From NCBI GenBank assembly GCA_032173965.1, contig CM063284.1, positions 103,850,410 to 103,914,409 of the forward strand: a stretch of 64,000 nt of DNA. Reading direction: 5' to 3'. The notes under the pieces are model-generated. The model saw only the letters and a list, made by a program, of their open reading frames with translations, had not been told where the DNA came from and searched no databases. Source of the DNA: Sitta carolinensis (taxonomy: Eukaryota > Chordata > Aves > Passeriformes > Sittidae). Shown here in pieces: positions 48,756-59,615 of this stretch. Position numbers and translations under genes: made by a program. Each line of letters starts with the position of its first letter. Positions within the stretch are counted from its first letter, which is position 1.

Positions 48756-51700
48756 CTGAGTGTAAGGAGTGATGTGAGGGTCCTGGATGTGGACAGATCT
48801 TCAAGGGGAGATGTACTCTTCATGGCAATTTTAGAGGGACAAGAGATGTTTCAGTAAGGCAGTTTTGTTGCAGGTAACAAAGCTCGAATGATCAGTGTCT
48901 CTTTCTTCTAAGACTGGAGTCTGCAGTGTTTGAAACACCTCTGGGAAATGGGAAAACTTACAGGCTACCAAGAGCCTTTAATTGTTAAATCCAGATGTTT
49001 GACAGGACTCAGTTAATGCAGTGTTTCTGCTATTGCTGATTTCCGCTGGCATGCTTGTCTCTCATGCTGTACTGTGGGCTCAGGGTTAAGGAAGTCATTT
49101 ATTTGATAAAACCAAAGAAGCTTGCTTTACAGGGAGTGGGATTCTCTGGGAAATCTATTGCTCAGCACCATTAATTCTCATCTGCTGTCATCACTTAGCC
49201 CTCAAATAAATTGTGTCAACACTAATGTTGCAATTTTTGATTTCAGGTGTGATAGCTGACCTTCTGCCTGGGGGATAATGTACAGGCTGGCAGAGATGTG
49301 TACTCACTAGGAGGGGTATTAACTCAGAAATTATTATTCTTTGGATAGCCAAGGAACATCTATTTATATAGCATGAATGAATATTAAATTGGGCTAGAAA
49401 TGCAATTGATAAATGTTATTGCTTGCTATAGAATATTGCTATTTATGTCACAAATTAGATTACGTGTTACCAAGAAATTGTAGTGATGGCTGTATAATAA
49501 CCACACCTATAAATACTTTTCTTCAATGCATTTAATGTTATCTTTTCCTATAAATTAATTACTTTTTTTTTTTTGTTAAAATGTGATGGCACTACCTATT
49601 GCACCAGTTCTGAAATTACAATTTAATATCAATCACAAGTTTATTTTCCTGCCTTATAGATGCTCTTTAATAACTTTCATGGTTGAGTTTTCATTCTCAA
49701 TTCTCATTCTCAAATTCTCTTTCCACAATTGGCATTAGTCAGGGTGCTAAGGATGAGTACATCTCACCCAAGGTAACCCAACCAAAATTAGTGATTTAAT
49801 CTGGGGTCTGTTTTAGGCTGTGGAAATATCAGCAAAAAAGAATGTTTTTGAACAAATCTCTAATTGATGAGGACAGATTACCCTACTCTCACCTCTAGGT
49901 GTGCCCCTCTCTACAGCTCTAGAGGAAACATTGGCATTAGGCTGAGATCAGGTTATTGATTTTAATTATTTTAAATGAACAGGAGTCTTTAAAATGACAA
50001 TTATTCAATTTCAGGCTGCTTTTTTGTAGAGCAGAAATAAGAACATTTGGTTAAGCACAGAATTTATTTTGGTTGTGTGTGGCTTTCCAATATGAGTTAC
50101 AATATGCAATATTTTCATCCACATATTCTTGAATAAATACAGAAATACAACAGCACAAGATACTACCTGAAAGCAGCTTCTCTTAGAAAGAGAAATTTCT
50201 CTTTCATTTCCTTTGGTTGTTCTCAAAAGACAAGCTAAAAAAGCCAATCAGATCTGCAGTATCAATGTTTTACACTGCACATGTTCTTTGGAATAGAAAT
50301 ATTAAGAATATTCATTTTTATCAGAGTCAGTCATATTTTTCAAAACCTTCCTTAGTCCTTGCAAAGTACTGTATGTTTGTACTGTATTATGTGGTGCACA
50401 TTTGCAAACCCTGGTTTGTGACAATAAATGACAGCATCTGGAAAGTATTCTTCATAGGACTTCTTTCTCCTCCTTGTGGTTTAAACATGGAGGTTTTTCT
50501 TCATTGAGTGTTTTTCTGCTCTTGAGAACAGGAAAGTGTTTGGTAGGTATTTTACCTATGTACTTTCCCTTGGCCTGAAAGACCCCATTTACCTCTTATG
50601 CCTCTGCTTTCCATCCATCTTCATTTTCAGGAACTAAGGAGTGTCGACTGAGTGCTACTGCTCTCACAAGAGCCTCCTTGAACTGCTTGTATCTGGCAGC
50701 AAATAATTTTTTCTACTCTCGTTTCATTTCATCCCAGTAGAGATGATTCTTTCCCTAGAAAAGGATTATCTAGCTTATGAAATTTATCCTGCAGCTGGAC
50801 CTAACAGCAAGAGAATCACCTGTCCTGGATTACAGGGACAGGAGAAATGTGTTTGCAGAAGACAAGAGCTTTTTGCCATTGCTTCAGCCTGTTACATAAC
50901 AGAATACAAGGTTGCCTTTTTAAGGCAGAAAACGGATTTTAAGGGGAAACAACACATTTCCTGTTTAGCAAGAGAAAATTTAGTTATAATACAGGAATAG
51001 CTGGACTTCAGAGGGGTAAAAAAGCCACCAGATCTTTCCTTAAAAATCCTTCTCCCTAAAAGGCAGTTTACTATACGGAAGTGCAAGTCTGGCAGTTTTC
51101 TGAAGTGCAATGAACTATTTCTTAACACATGATATTAATAGTTCTAAGAACCTGCAATGCAGAGTACACTCTTCCGGTGGTCTGTACTCCTCCCTCTTTG
51201 AATTATTAAAATACAATTATTCACTATTTCACCTTTTACATTACTGCTATGTAATCTCAGACTGAAAAACTGTTATATTCATTTTTTGTAATATTTCTAT
51301 TGGCAGACCACTCTGTAACTTACTGTAGGAATATTGTACAAATATTGCTACCAAATATGTGATGCATTATTTGTTCTGAAAACTGCATAATGTGACAGAA
51401 TACATTATTCAAACTGCTACTGAAGTGGGATTGAAGTGCTTCATAGGCCTTGGAATGGATCTTCCATGGACCAATGGAAGGTGCTGAGCAGGAGGTTGTG
51501 CAGGGGCACAAAGTTCACTCTGCTGGCATTTAGCAGATTCCATTTTTTTCTGGACCTTGGTACTAGAAAAACCAAGGTATATGAACATGTCATATCTTAA
51601 AAAATATATTCTGTAGAGCTGGAATTTCATTAATATTTTCTACTAGGATTTCTCTAATAGTTGCTTTTTTTCTCTTTCCATTATAGACTAAAACCTACAT

Positions 51701-53225
51701 GAAAAAATACTAAAGCTGTTGTGTATTGTTAATCAATATAGAACAACTTATAATTTGGGGCAAAAACTAGGATGCCTCTGCAGTCTGTGCACAATTAATA
51801 GCTATTATAATTTTTGACCAACAATCCAGGAAAACATTTGTGCATAAGTAAAGACATCCTATTTTTTCATTTTTAACTTGGTATTTGTTTTGTTGGTATG
51901 TATTTCATAACAACTCAAGCACAGATTGTTTTGTAATCTCCTAAGTGGCAGAAAGGCAAGGAAAAAGGATTTATACATACTATCTAATGTATACCTGTAA
52001 TGTATACAGGTGTACATTAGACACCTGTGGTGTGTTATGTGTAGTGTCCTATTTAGGTTGCAGTGTATAATCTTTTCCAATAATTCTCTTCTTTCTATTT
52101 TCTGTACTGTCACAGTTTGGATACCAAATGTCACACTTCTGCAACATGCAACCAGGCAACATGCCTGCAACTATATTTAGCCATTTCACAAGTTAAATAC
52201 ATACTTGGAGAATGTGGTTTGGGGGAAAAAAAAAGTGAAAATAATTACTGGATAAAAACAGGGAATACTCTGAGTGAGAAATAAAAGTCACACAGAGCCT
52301 TTTCATATCAATGTTAGGGATTAAATGTATGACCTTTATTGTTTGCACCATTCCCACAGAAGACAAGAATCTGATTTTAACTGTTTTATGCAATTATTGG
52401 TAGCCTCTGATGGTCTTTAAGGAATTAATTTGACAGTTTAATAGTATTTGCTTGCAGAGTAAACCTTTTAGAAACTGTAAATGTAAATTCTAAGTAAATT
52501 GTTATTGTTGTTTTGTCAGTGTTTTTGGAAAGTCACAAATACTTAAAGGTACTGCTTTAACTTTGGGTAGATATTTTGTAGACTTTGTATCAAGAATGCA
52601 TTCTTGATTGAATGCATACAGTCGAAATATCAGCTGTAATTCCTCGAGTTCTATCACTGTTCACTGACTTTTATTTTGCTTCTTAAATCATTTTCTCTAC
52701 AGTGGTTCTACCTAAAGGGGCTATTAAAATTCAGAGTCATTGAATCATGCAGAGCAAGAATGTTTATGCATGTGCTGTGCAAGTTAATAAGCAAGAAAGT
52801 TTATACAGGCAAAAGACAGTCTTGTTTTATATGAATGCAGAGAGCTTTTTCAAAGCACAGCTCCTTTGTTTCCACTTCACAGTAGAATTCATGTTGTGAT
52901 TAATCAATTACGAAAGTATTAGATAAAAACTTCTAGAAAGAGTAATTATTAATTAATAATGTTGTTCCACAACTTCAAATTACTATGCAGTGGAAAATAT
53001 AACCTGGAATACACAGTCAGTGAAAATAGAGCTGGGGGAGTGATACCATGCTGCCATAGATTGAGAACTAGAAAAGCTCTGGAGAGGTAGGAAAGCTAAA
53101 AGAAGGAAACATCTTGCCTCATTAACATGTTGTTTTATAACTTTTTGTCCTCAGGAGACACTCAACTTCCATTCATGTCAGAAGTGTGTTGTTTGTCAGG
53201 TTTGATAGGTGGATTGTACTAACAT
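48756..53225. other. Gene-free, mostly unique region
   Basis: No gene or repeat family is recognised. A local direct repeat of TTCTCATTCTCAA-type units is near 49692-49725. A strong inverted repeat at 51984-52020 is listed separately. The open frame at 50743-51000 (plus, 85 codons) resembles no known protein. Confidence 0.5.
51984..52020. repeat. 16-bp near-perfect inverted repeat
   Basis: CTAATGTATACCTGTA at 51984-51999 pairs with TACAGGTGTACATTAG at 52005-52020 with a single mismatch (a G-T pair in RNA) around a 5-nt loop. This is the longest short-range stem seen in the window. It is too short for a standard miRNA precursor unless pairing extends further, which it does not appear to do. 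Confidence 0.8.
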
Positions 53226-53318
53226 AAAATAATAAATTGTTGTGTGTTGGGAGGGACCTTAAAGATCATCAAGTCCCAACCCTGTCCCCCATGGGCACAG
53301 ACACCTCTCACTATAATT
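53226..53318 (-). mobile_element. CR1 LINE 3' terminus, short copy
   Basis: The minus-strand CR1 end 'GGGAGGGACCTTAAAGATCA' is followed by 'CCCCATGGGCACAGACACCTC'. It stops at about 53318, just before a second, independent CR1 3' terminus begins at 53325. It is either a 5'-truncated insertion at the tail of the longer copy or an older copy into which the longer one inserted. The terminal octamer is degraded to AAATAATAAATT. Confidence 0.88.
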
Positions 53319-53745
53319 GTAAAATCAGAGAACCATAGAATGACTTGGGGACCCTAAAGATGATCTAGCTCCAAATCCCACCTTGCCAAGGGCAGGGATT
53401 TCATGTGCTAGATCAGGCTGCCTAGGACCCCATCCACTCTGACCTTGAACACTTGGATGGGGTGCCCATAAGTTTGGCCAACCTCTTCTAGTGCCCCATT
53501 ACCCTCACAATAAAGAATTTTTTTCCTAATATCTAATATCAATCTCTTTTCTTTTAGTTTAAAACCATAACCTTTTTTTTTTTCACCATCTCCCCCTTTT
53601 TTATGCCTCCTTTAAGTACAGGAATGTCACAACAATGCGTCCACAAAGCCTTCTCCAGGCCAAACAACCCCAAGTCTCTCAGCCTGTCTTCACAGGAGAG
53701 GTGCTCCAGCCCTCTGATCATCTTTGTGACCCACCTCTAGATCCT

Positions 53746-54129
53746 CTACAACAAGAACACATCTTTCTTGTGCTGAGGACTCCAAGGCTGGACACAGTAC
53801 TTCAGCTGGGGTCTCACAAGATTGGAGTGGAGGGGAAGAATCACCTCCCTTGACTGCTGGCCATGCTGTTTTTGAAGCAGCCCAGGATGCAGTTGGTTTT
53901 CTAGGCTGTGGGTGAACACTTGACTCACATCCAGCTTTTCATCCACAAGAACCCCACAGCCCTTTTCTGCAGGGCTACTGTTGATGAGTTCTTCTCTCAG
54001 TCTGTGCTCATGTCTGGGATTGCCCTGACCCATATGCAGGACCTTTCTCTTGGACTTTTTGAACTTCATGAGGTTCTTGTGGGCCCATCTCTCATGCTTG
54101 TCTCCAAGTGCCCCTGGATGGCATCCCAT
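53746..54129 (-). pseudogene. CR1 ORF2 C-terminal remnant
   Basis: This 127-codon stretch continues the RT fragment in a shifted frame. It carries 'ERWAHKNLMKFKKSKRKVLH', 'NSSPAEKGCGVLVDEKLDVS', 'SREVILPLHSNLVRPQLKYC' and 'SPQHKKDVF', all in CR1 ORF2 order. It overlaps the next frame by 64 bases, and the frameshift lies at about 54085-54110. Confidence 0.88.
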
Positions 54130-54518
54130 CCCTCCATTGTGCCAACCACACTACTCAGCTTGATGCTGGCTGCACACTTGCTGAGGGTGCACTTAATCCC
54201 ACTCTCTATGTCACTGATGAAGATACTGAAGAGCATCAGTTCCAGGACAGATCCCTGAGGGTCACCACTCGTCACCGGACTCCATCTGGAAATAGAGTCA
54301 TTTGCCACATCTCCCTGGCTGCATCCAGCCAGCCAATTCCCTATCCACTGAATAGTCCACTCTTCAGATACATGCCTCTCCAATTTTGAAATACAGATGT
54401 CATGTGGCACTGTGTCAAAGGCTTTACAGAAGGCTATGTAGATGGCATCGATCAGTCTTCCCTTGTCAACTATTGCAGTCACTCCATCATGGAGAAGGTC
54501 ACCAAGTGGGTCAAGCAC
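54066..54518 (-). pseudogene. CR1 ORF2 reverse-transcriptase core, inactive
   Basis: This 150-codon stretch has LINE RT blocks in order: AFDTVPH at residues 33-39, and SGDPQGSVL at 84-92. 'LSKCAASIKLS' is at 112-122, where active relatives have a Phe-Ala-Asp-Asp box. Both catalytic aspartates of that box are replaced (Ala, Ser), so polymerase activity is lost even apart from the frameshift that follows. The match to the CR1 clade (Jockey-type RT without LTRs) is clear. It is not a host gene. Confidence 0.9.
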
Positions 54519-55360
54519 AATATGCCCTTAGAGAAGCCATGCTTGCTGACTTCAATTACCTCCTTGTCTTGCACGTGCTTTAACATTGCTTCCATGAGGA
54601 TCTGCTTCATGATCTTCCCATGCACAGAGGTGAGGTTCACTGACCTGTGTTTCCCTGGGTCTTCGTCTCTCCCCTTTTTAGGAACAGGACTAATGTTTCC
54701 CTTTTTTAATTGACTGGGGATTTTGCCTAGCTACCATAACTTTTCAAACATGGTGGAGAGTGGCTTGGCAACTACATCAGACAGTTCCTTCATGACCCTG
54801 GGATGCATCTCATCAGTCTCCTTAGACTTGTAGATATGCAGTTTAATCAAGTACTCTGGAACCTTCTCTTCAGATGCAATGGGAAGGACTTTGCTTCCCC
54901 AAGCCCCACCTAGAGGTTCAGGGACTTAAGAGACATGGGAAACATAATGCCAGGAAAGAATAAGGTAAAGAGTCCTCAGACTTCTCCATATCCATTGTCC
55001 CCAGTTCTTCCTGCTCATTTATTGGGAGACACTCTCCTTGGCTTTTCTTTGTTAACCTATGTATTATAAATTCCCTTCTTGTTATTCTTCACATCCCTTG
55101 CCAAGTCTATTCCATCTCTGCTTTAGCTTTCCTGATCCCATTTCTACACTTCTGGACCACATCCCAGCACTCTTCCCTTGTGAGTCACAAGGTCACTTGC
55201 CCCTGCTTCCTCTGGCTGTGCATTGCCTTCTTACTCAGTATGAGCACCAGATCCTTGCTCAGAAATTCTGTTTTCCAACCTGTCTTGCTTGGATTTGCAC
55301 ACATCAGGATGGAGACCTCTTGTGCTCTCAGAACATGTGGATAGAGCAAATTGTTTGGCG

Positions 55361-56482
55361 TCAGTAAGTGTGTAAGGATGAAATAAGTAAGGTTAGTTTT
55401 AATAAATTAATACAGTTTAGGTGGCAGTTGTCCAATATAATGCCTGGAAACTTGGAGACTCATCTTTGCAAACTGAAAACAGATTGGGATAGCCCATTTC
55501 CTAAAGAAAATCAGAGATTCTGAGATTTGGAAAAATGAGAAAACCACCTCAGATCCTCATATAAAATGAGAATGGCAAGATCACAGCTTGTGGTCTGACA
55601 AGGGCTGATTGACATAAGCCCTTGTCAGGAGCATTTATTAAAATAAACAGTTGGTCTCCTATGTTTAGTGCTTTCATTGTCACTGGATGAAGAAAATTTC
55701 TTCTTTCATAGCAATCCCTCTTTCTTAGGCCTTGTAAAGGCCCTGTGCTGACATTCTGCTAAAGCATGAGTGTCATTCCATGTCAGCACATTTTTTTTTC
55801 TATACTTGTATAGCTTAAAATCAAAGAGTAATTGAAGGACATGATTAATTTAGTGTGTATTTGGTATTTCTTGGAATGAAAATAAATATATGTAAGAAAG
55901 AAGGAAAGACTCTGTAAACATGTAGGAATTATGTGTATCTTAGTAATCTTAATATTTTCGTATTGTTTCTTAAAAAGGACCCTTGTGACTGTAGGTTGCA
56001 TTAATCCAACAGCACAAATATTCGGTTTGTTTCTAACTGAAAACTAGAAGGGTAAGGCTGAAAATTAAAGAAATAATTTATAGAATTTACTGTAATTAAA
56101 CACATTTTTCTTATGTGAGCGTCACATAGAATTAGTGTATTTGTAGATGTCATCTGCATTAACTTCTAGGTTTGGTCTGGAAACCTATGAATTTAAAGCA
56201 GTCTGCCCCAGAAAAGAAAAGTGTTCATTGAAATACATAAAAATAGCTTTGGTTTAAATATTAAATGTGGAGTAAAATGTTTGAAACACTAACTCACAAT
56301 GGAGTACATTTTCTATCTAAAAAGCATTGGTACAATGGCAGCATTATGAACCCGTAGATTATTTTTGTTAACTAATTGTATTTGTAGTCAGGACCTTAAA
56401 TTTGAACATTGAGAATTGCCATGTGGTTTCCCAGCTGCTGGGATGTCTTTCATTCTGCATAAGAAAAAACTATTAAGGTGCT
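55361..56482. other. Unique AT-rich sequence with strong hairpin
   Basis: No gene or repeat is recognised. The hairpin at 55595-55628 is listed separately. Confidence 0.5.
55595..55628. repeat. Perfect 12-bp GC-balanced inverted repeat
   Basis: CTGACAAGGGCT at 55595-55606 and AGCCCTTGTCAG at 55617-55628 pair without mismatch around the 10-nt loop GATTGACATA. The arms are of mixed composition, so the pairing is not a by-product of simple sequence. It lies about 235 bases beyond the 5' break of the long CR1. It has no known family. It could be a structured RNA element or a palindrome from a repair event. Confidence 0.8.
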
Positions 56483-56897
56483 GTAGTGTGTCCAAAGAAC
56501 AGCAATGTTGTGAAGGGTCTGGAGCACAAGTCTTAAGAGGAGGGACTGCAAAATGTGGGGTTGTTTTACCTGGAGGAAGGGCCAGGGGAGACCTTATTGC
56601 TCTCTACAACTATGAAAGGAGGCTGTGCTGAGCTGGAGGTTGGCTATTTCTCCAAGGTAACAAGGGATAGGACAAGAGGAAATGGCTTCAAGTTGTGCCA
56701 GGGCCAGTTTAGATTAGATTTTAAGGAAAAATTCTTCACCAGAAGGGTTGCCAAGCACTGTAACAGGCTCCTCAGGGAATGGTTAAGTCTCCATCCCTGA
56801 AAGTAGTTAGAAAATGTGTATGTATGGCACTTGGGGATGTTGTTAACCATTGCACTTGACAATCTTTTCCAACCTAAATGATTCTAAGAGTCTATGG
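56483..56897 (+). mobile_element. CR1 LINE 3' end, about 0.4 kb
   Basis: Plus-strand CR1 beginning in the ORF2 C-terminal part (GTGAAGGGTCTGGAGCACAA). It passes 'GGGGAGACCTTATTGCTCTC' and 'TTCTTCACCAGAAGGGTTGC'. It ends with TTTTCCAACCTAAATGATTC and TCTATGG at 56897. The 3' UTR is short and the terminal octamers are slightly changed (GATTCTAAGAGTCTATGG). Confidence 0.92.
56555..56800 (+). pseudogene. CR1 ORF2 extreme C-terminal remnant
   Basis: The 81-codon open stretch ends in the conserved CR1 C-terminal signature: 'TRGNGFKLCQGQFRLDFKEK' then FFTRRVAKHCNRL at about residues 39-71. The first ~30 residues are in a different frame from the family sequence. It is a non-functional part of the surrounding element. 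Confidence 0.85.
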
Positions 56898-59509
56898 TTT
56901 TGGAAACTGTGTTCCAAGAAGTAACTTCTCCCATATAAAAGTGGGAACCTACATTTACAGTGTAGGGGAAGAAACATCTCAGGGCAGAACCCTTCTTCTA
57001 TCTTCACTAGTATAAGCAGTACTTAACTATATAATGCAAAGGGCTGCTTTATATTTCAAATCCTTTTAAACTATATGTGACCAAAATACAGCAGTTATTA
57101 ATACAATAAATTTAAAAGGCAACACATCTCTGGGTTTTCACCTGCCAGAATCATTTGCCTCCTTCGACTCATGGCAATCCTGTCTCATTTCTCATTCTGA
57201 CTCTTAGTTTTTGCTGGTCATCTTATTCGCTGCTGCCATAGCTGAAGTCAAGCATGTCCTAACTTTTTTGTGACTTTCATGCATGCTTCAATAAATGTTA
57301 ATTTTTACTGATTTAAGTGTTTTCCTGTATTATCTTACTCTGGGTTTTCTGCTGCAGTTTACAAGAGGAGTTGCTGCTAGATGATATATCTGTAAAATGT
57401 TTGGAGTGTTTTATTTCATTCATGAATATTACTCTTCTTTGCATTCCTTCTCAAAATTTTACCTCTGTCATAAAATACACATATAACTTCTATCACATGA
57501 AACTTAGAGGGTTGCTATGTTGCTCTTAAATCTGTAGTTCTTAAGGGGATTCACAAACTCTTTTTTTCTTCTGTGTCATACCATTTTTGAGGCCAGAAGT
57601 GGCGGAATTCACTTGTTACTAATGCTAATATTTTTCGAGGTTGTGTTTTGTCTTTCACCGAGCATCTTGTTCAGCTGCTGCAGACTAAGAGCTTTGATGG
57701 TGTGGGGAAGGACTGGGATGGTGCTCTTAAGTATCCTACATACTTGATATTGAATAGCTCTACAAAGTAATTTCTTCACTTTCCATCCCTTTTAGTGCTA
57801 TTACATTGTCACCATTTCCTTTAGTTTAAACATTGACCATTTTCAGGTGCACTCCCACCCTTGTTCAAATAGCAGCAATCATTTGACCACTCACTGAAGT
57901 TTCAGGAGTGAAGCTTTGAGTAGGGAGTAGAGGCAGTGCAAGTTGAGTGAAGATGTGAAAAGACAGGGAGTCAGATCAGTTTAGGTCCTCTGAACTCTTC
58001 TATAGGTGGCTGCTGCTACAAATGTGGGGGAAAACTCCTACATCCAAGCAGTCACTGACTCCCTTTTTCCAGTGTGTGGCTTTGGATAAAGACATTTGGA
58101 AAACTTTTAGACAGAGCCAATTCAGCTGTCATTCTCACTTATATAATGATTCTGTGAGACCCCTTTAGTTGTTGCAGATCAAGGCTGAAGTCTGCAAACC
58201 TTGGAGGAAAATTTTTGGCCAAATCCCACCTGTTTATTATAAGGCTATCTGGCTTAGGGAAGAACAGTTAAAGCTGTTCAGTACCTATCCACTAGGGCCT
58301 GAGTTAGATGTTCCTTGTGATCTTATGATTTATGAAGAAGGCCATCTGGTCTTAACAGGTTCAGTCCTATCTCCCTTCACACTACCTGTTCTCTAATATA
58401 TCAGGATTTAAATTTTTGATTGTAGAATGGAAAAAAGACTGGCCATCAGACAACACACCACTGCTCTCCTTGTCCATGCAGTTGTACTGTTGACCTGGCA
58501 CTAATGAAATAAATTTAAACTGCAATGAGAAACACTTTTAGAAATATTCATGAAAACCTTTTGAATACTGAGTGATTTTATGCTTGCTTTAGAGGAGCTT
58601 AACCAGTACAGGTGTCAGAAATGATAAAGACGAAAAATTAAGGAAGCAAAAAAATTATTGGGTAAAGTATTCTGGTTTCAAAACATGGAACTGAAAACCC
58701 TCTAATTTATTTTTCTTTTATTTTGGAATTAAAGACAAAAAAATTATATAAATTACAAATTCTGTGAGTATTTAAAAATACTCTGATGTCTAATTTTTAT
58801 TGTTACTGCCTCTGCTCTTTACATATGTATTTTTTCTACTCCTAAATAATTTTTAAAAAATTTCCTGTGTGGTAAAAGGAATAGTACTGAATATTAAGCA
58901 AATTGAACCTCACATCTGGTACTCATAAGCTACAGTATGAGAGGCCATGCTGGGGCTCAGGGGATGTATCCCACCTCCCCATTACCCTTGCCATCTGAAA
59001 ATCAGGGCTATGTTAGCAGATCTGCCCATACCTTGTTTGTGGTTGTTGACCTCTGCCTGCCCCCATCCACACCTGTGGTAGGTCCTTTGTCCTGGTATGT
59101 CCAACCCAGATGAAAACTAGTATTGCTCAGCTTTTTGGAGATGGAGCACTTCAGAGTGTCCTGTTATCTGCTCTGCTGTTGTTGATCTGAATGAGCTTTG
59201 GGAGAGTCAGCTTGTCTTTGCTCAGCAAGTAGCATCCAAGTGAAACAATTGGAGTGTGACTGAAGGAAATGTCTCAGAAGAGCCCTGGTAAGAGCACTGA
59301 TGTCATGTCCAGATGAAAATGAGTATTTGTGCTCCCCCACCTGCAACAAGGAGTACATGAGGCAAAGGGAAAGCCTCCTCAGACCCAGAGTGTCCTCAGA
59401 CCCAAAGGCCTCTGGAAAGCATGTCTGCTCCCCTGGCATTAAAAGTTGCTGACTGTGTCTATGACACAGTGCTGTTACTTGAAGTGTATAACAGTTGACT
59501 GCTCTCAAG
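56898..59509. other. Gene-free region, GC-richer near 58.9-59.5 kb
   Basis: No gene or repeat family is recognised. 58900-59160 and the following 350 bases are GC-richer than the surroundings and include a tandem TCCTCAGACCCA word near 59377-59405. The minus-strand open frame at 59164-59565 (133 codons) partly overlaps the CR1 tail and shows no domain. Confidence 0.45.
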
Positions 59510-59615
59510 TTAGAATGATAGAATGTTTTGGGTTGGAAGGGATCTTGAAGATCATCTAGTTCCACCCCACTGCCATGTGCAGAGACAATTTCCCCTGGAC
59601 CAGGTTACTCAAAGC
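59510..59615 (-). mobile_element. CR1 LINE 3' terminus, about 0.1 kb
   Basis: Minus-strand CR1: TTAGAATGATAGAATG, then 'GGGTTGGAAGGGATCTTGAA' and 'GGACCAGGTTACTCAAAGC', close to the avian consensus. Similarity stops at about 59615. A close match to consensus over its length suggests a younger copy than the one at 7254. Confidence 0.92.

Larger units (their letters stand above)
53325..55360 (-). mobile_element. CR1 LINE, about 2 kb including RT domain
   Basis: This is the longest CR1 copy here. From left to right (3' to 5' of the element) it has the terminus TCAGAGAACCATAGAATG and the 3' UTR. The ORF2 C-terminal part (53640-54130) and the RT core (about 54090-54520) follow. Next come the block upstream of RT (54700-54860), with reverse-complemented codons for a Met-His-Pro-Arg/Glu-Leu-type motif, and the linker after the endonuclease (about 55050-55350). 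The endonuclease domain and ORF1 are missing (5' truncation near 55360). Frameshifts and stops make it inactive. Confidence 0.92.
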
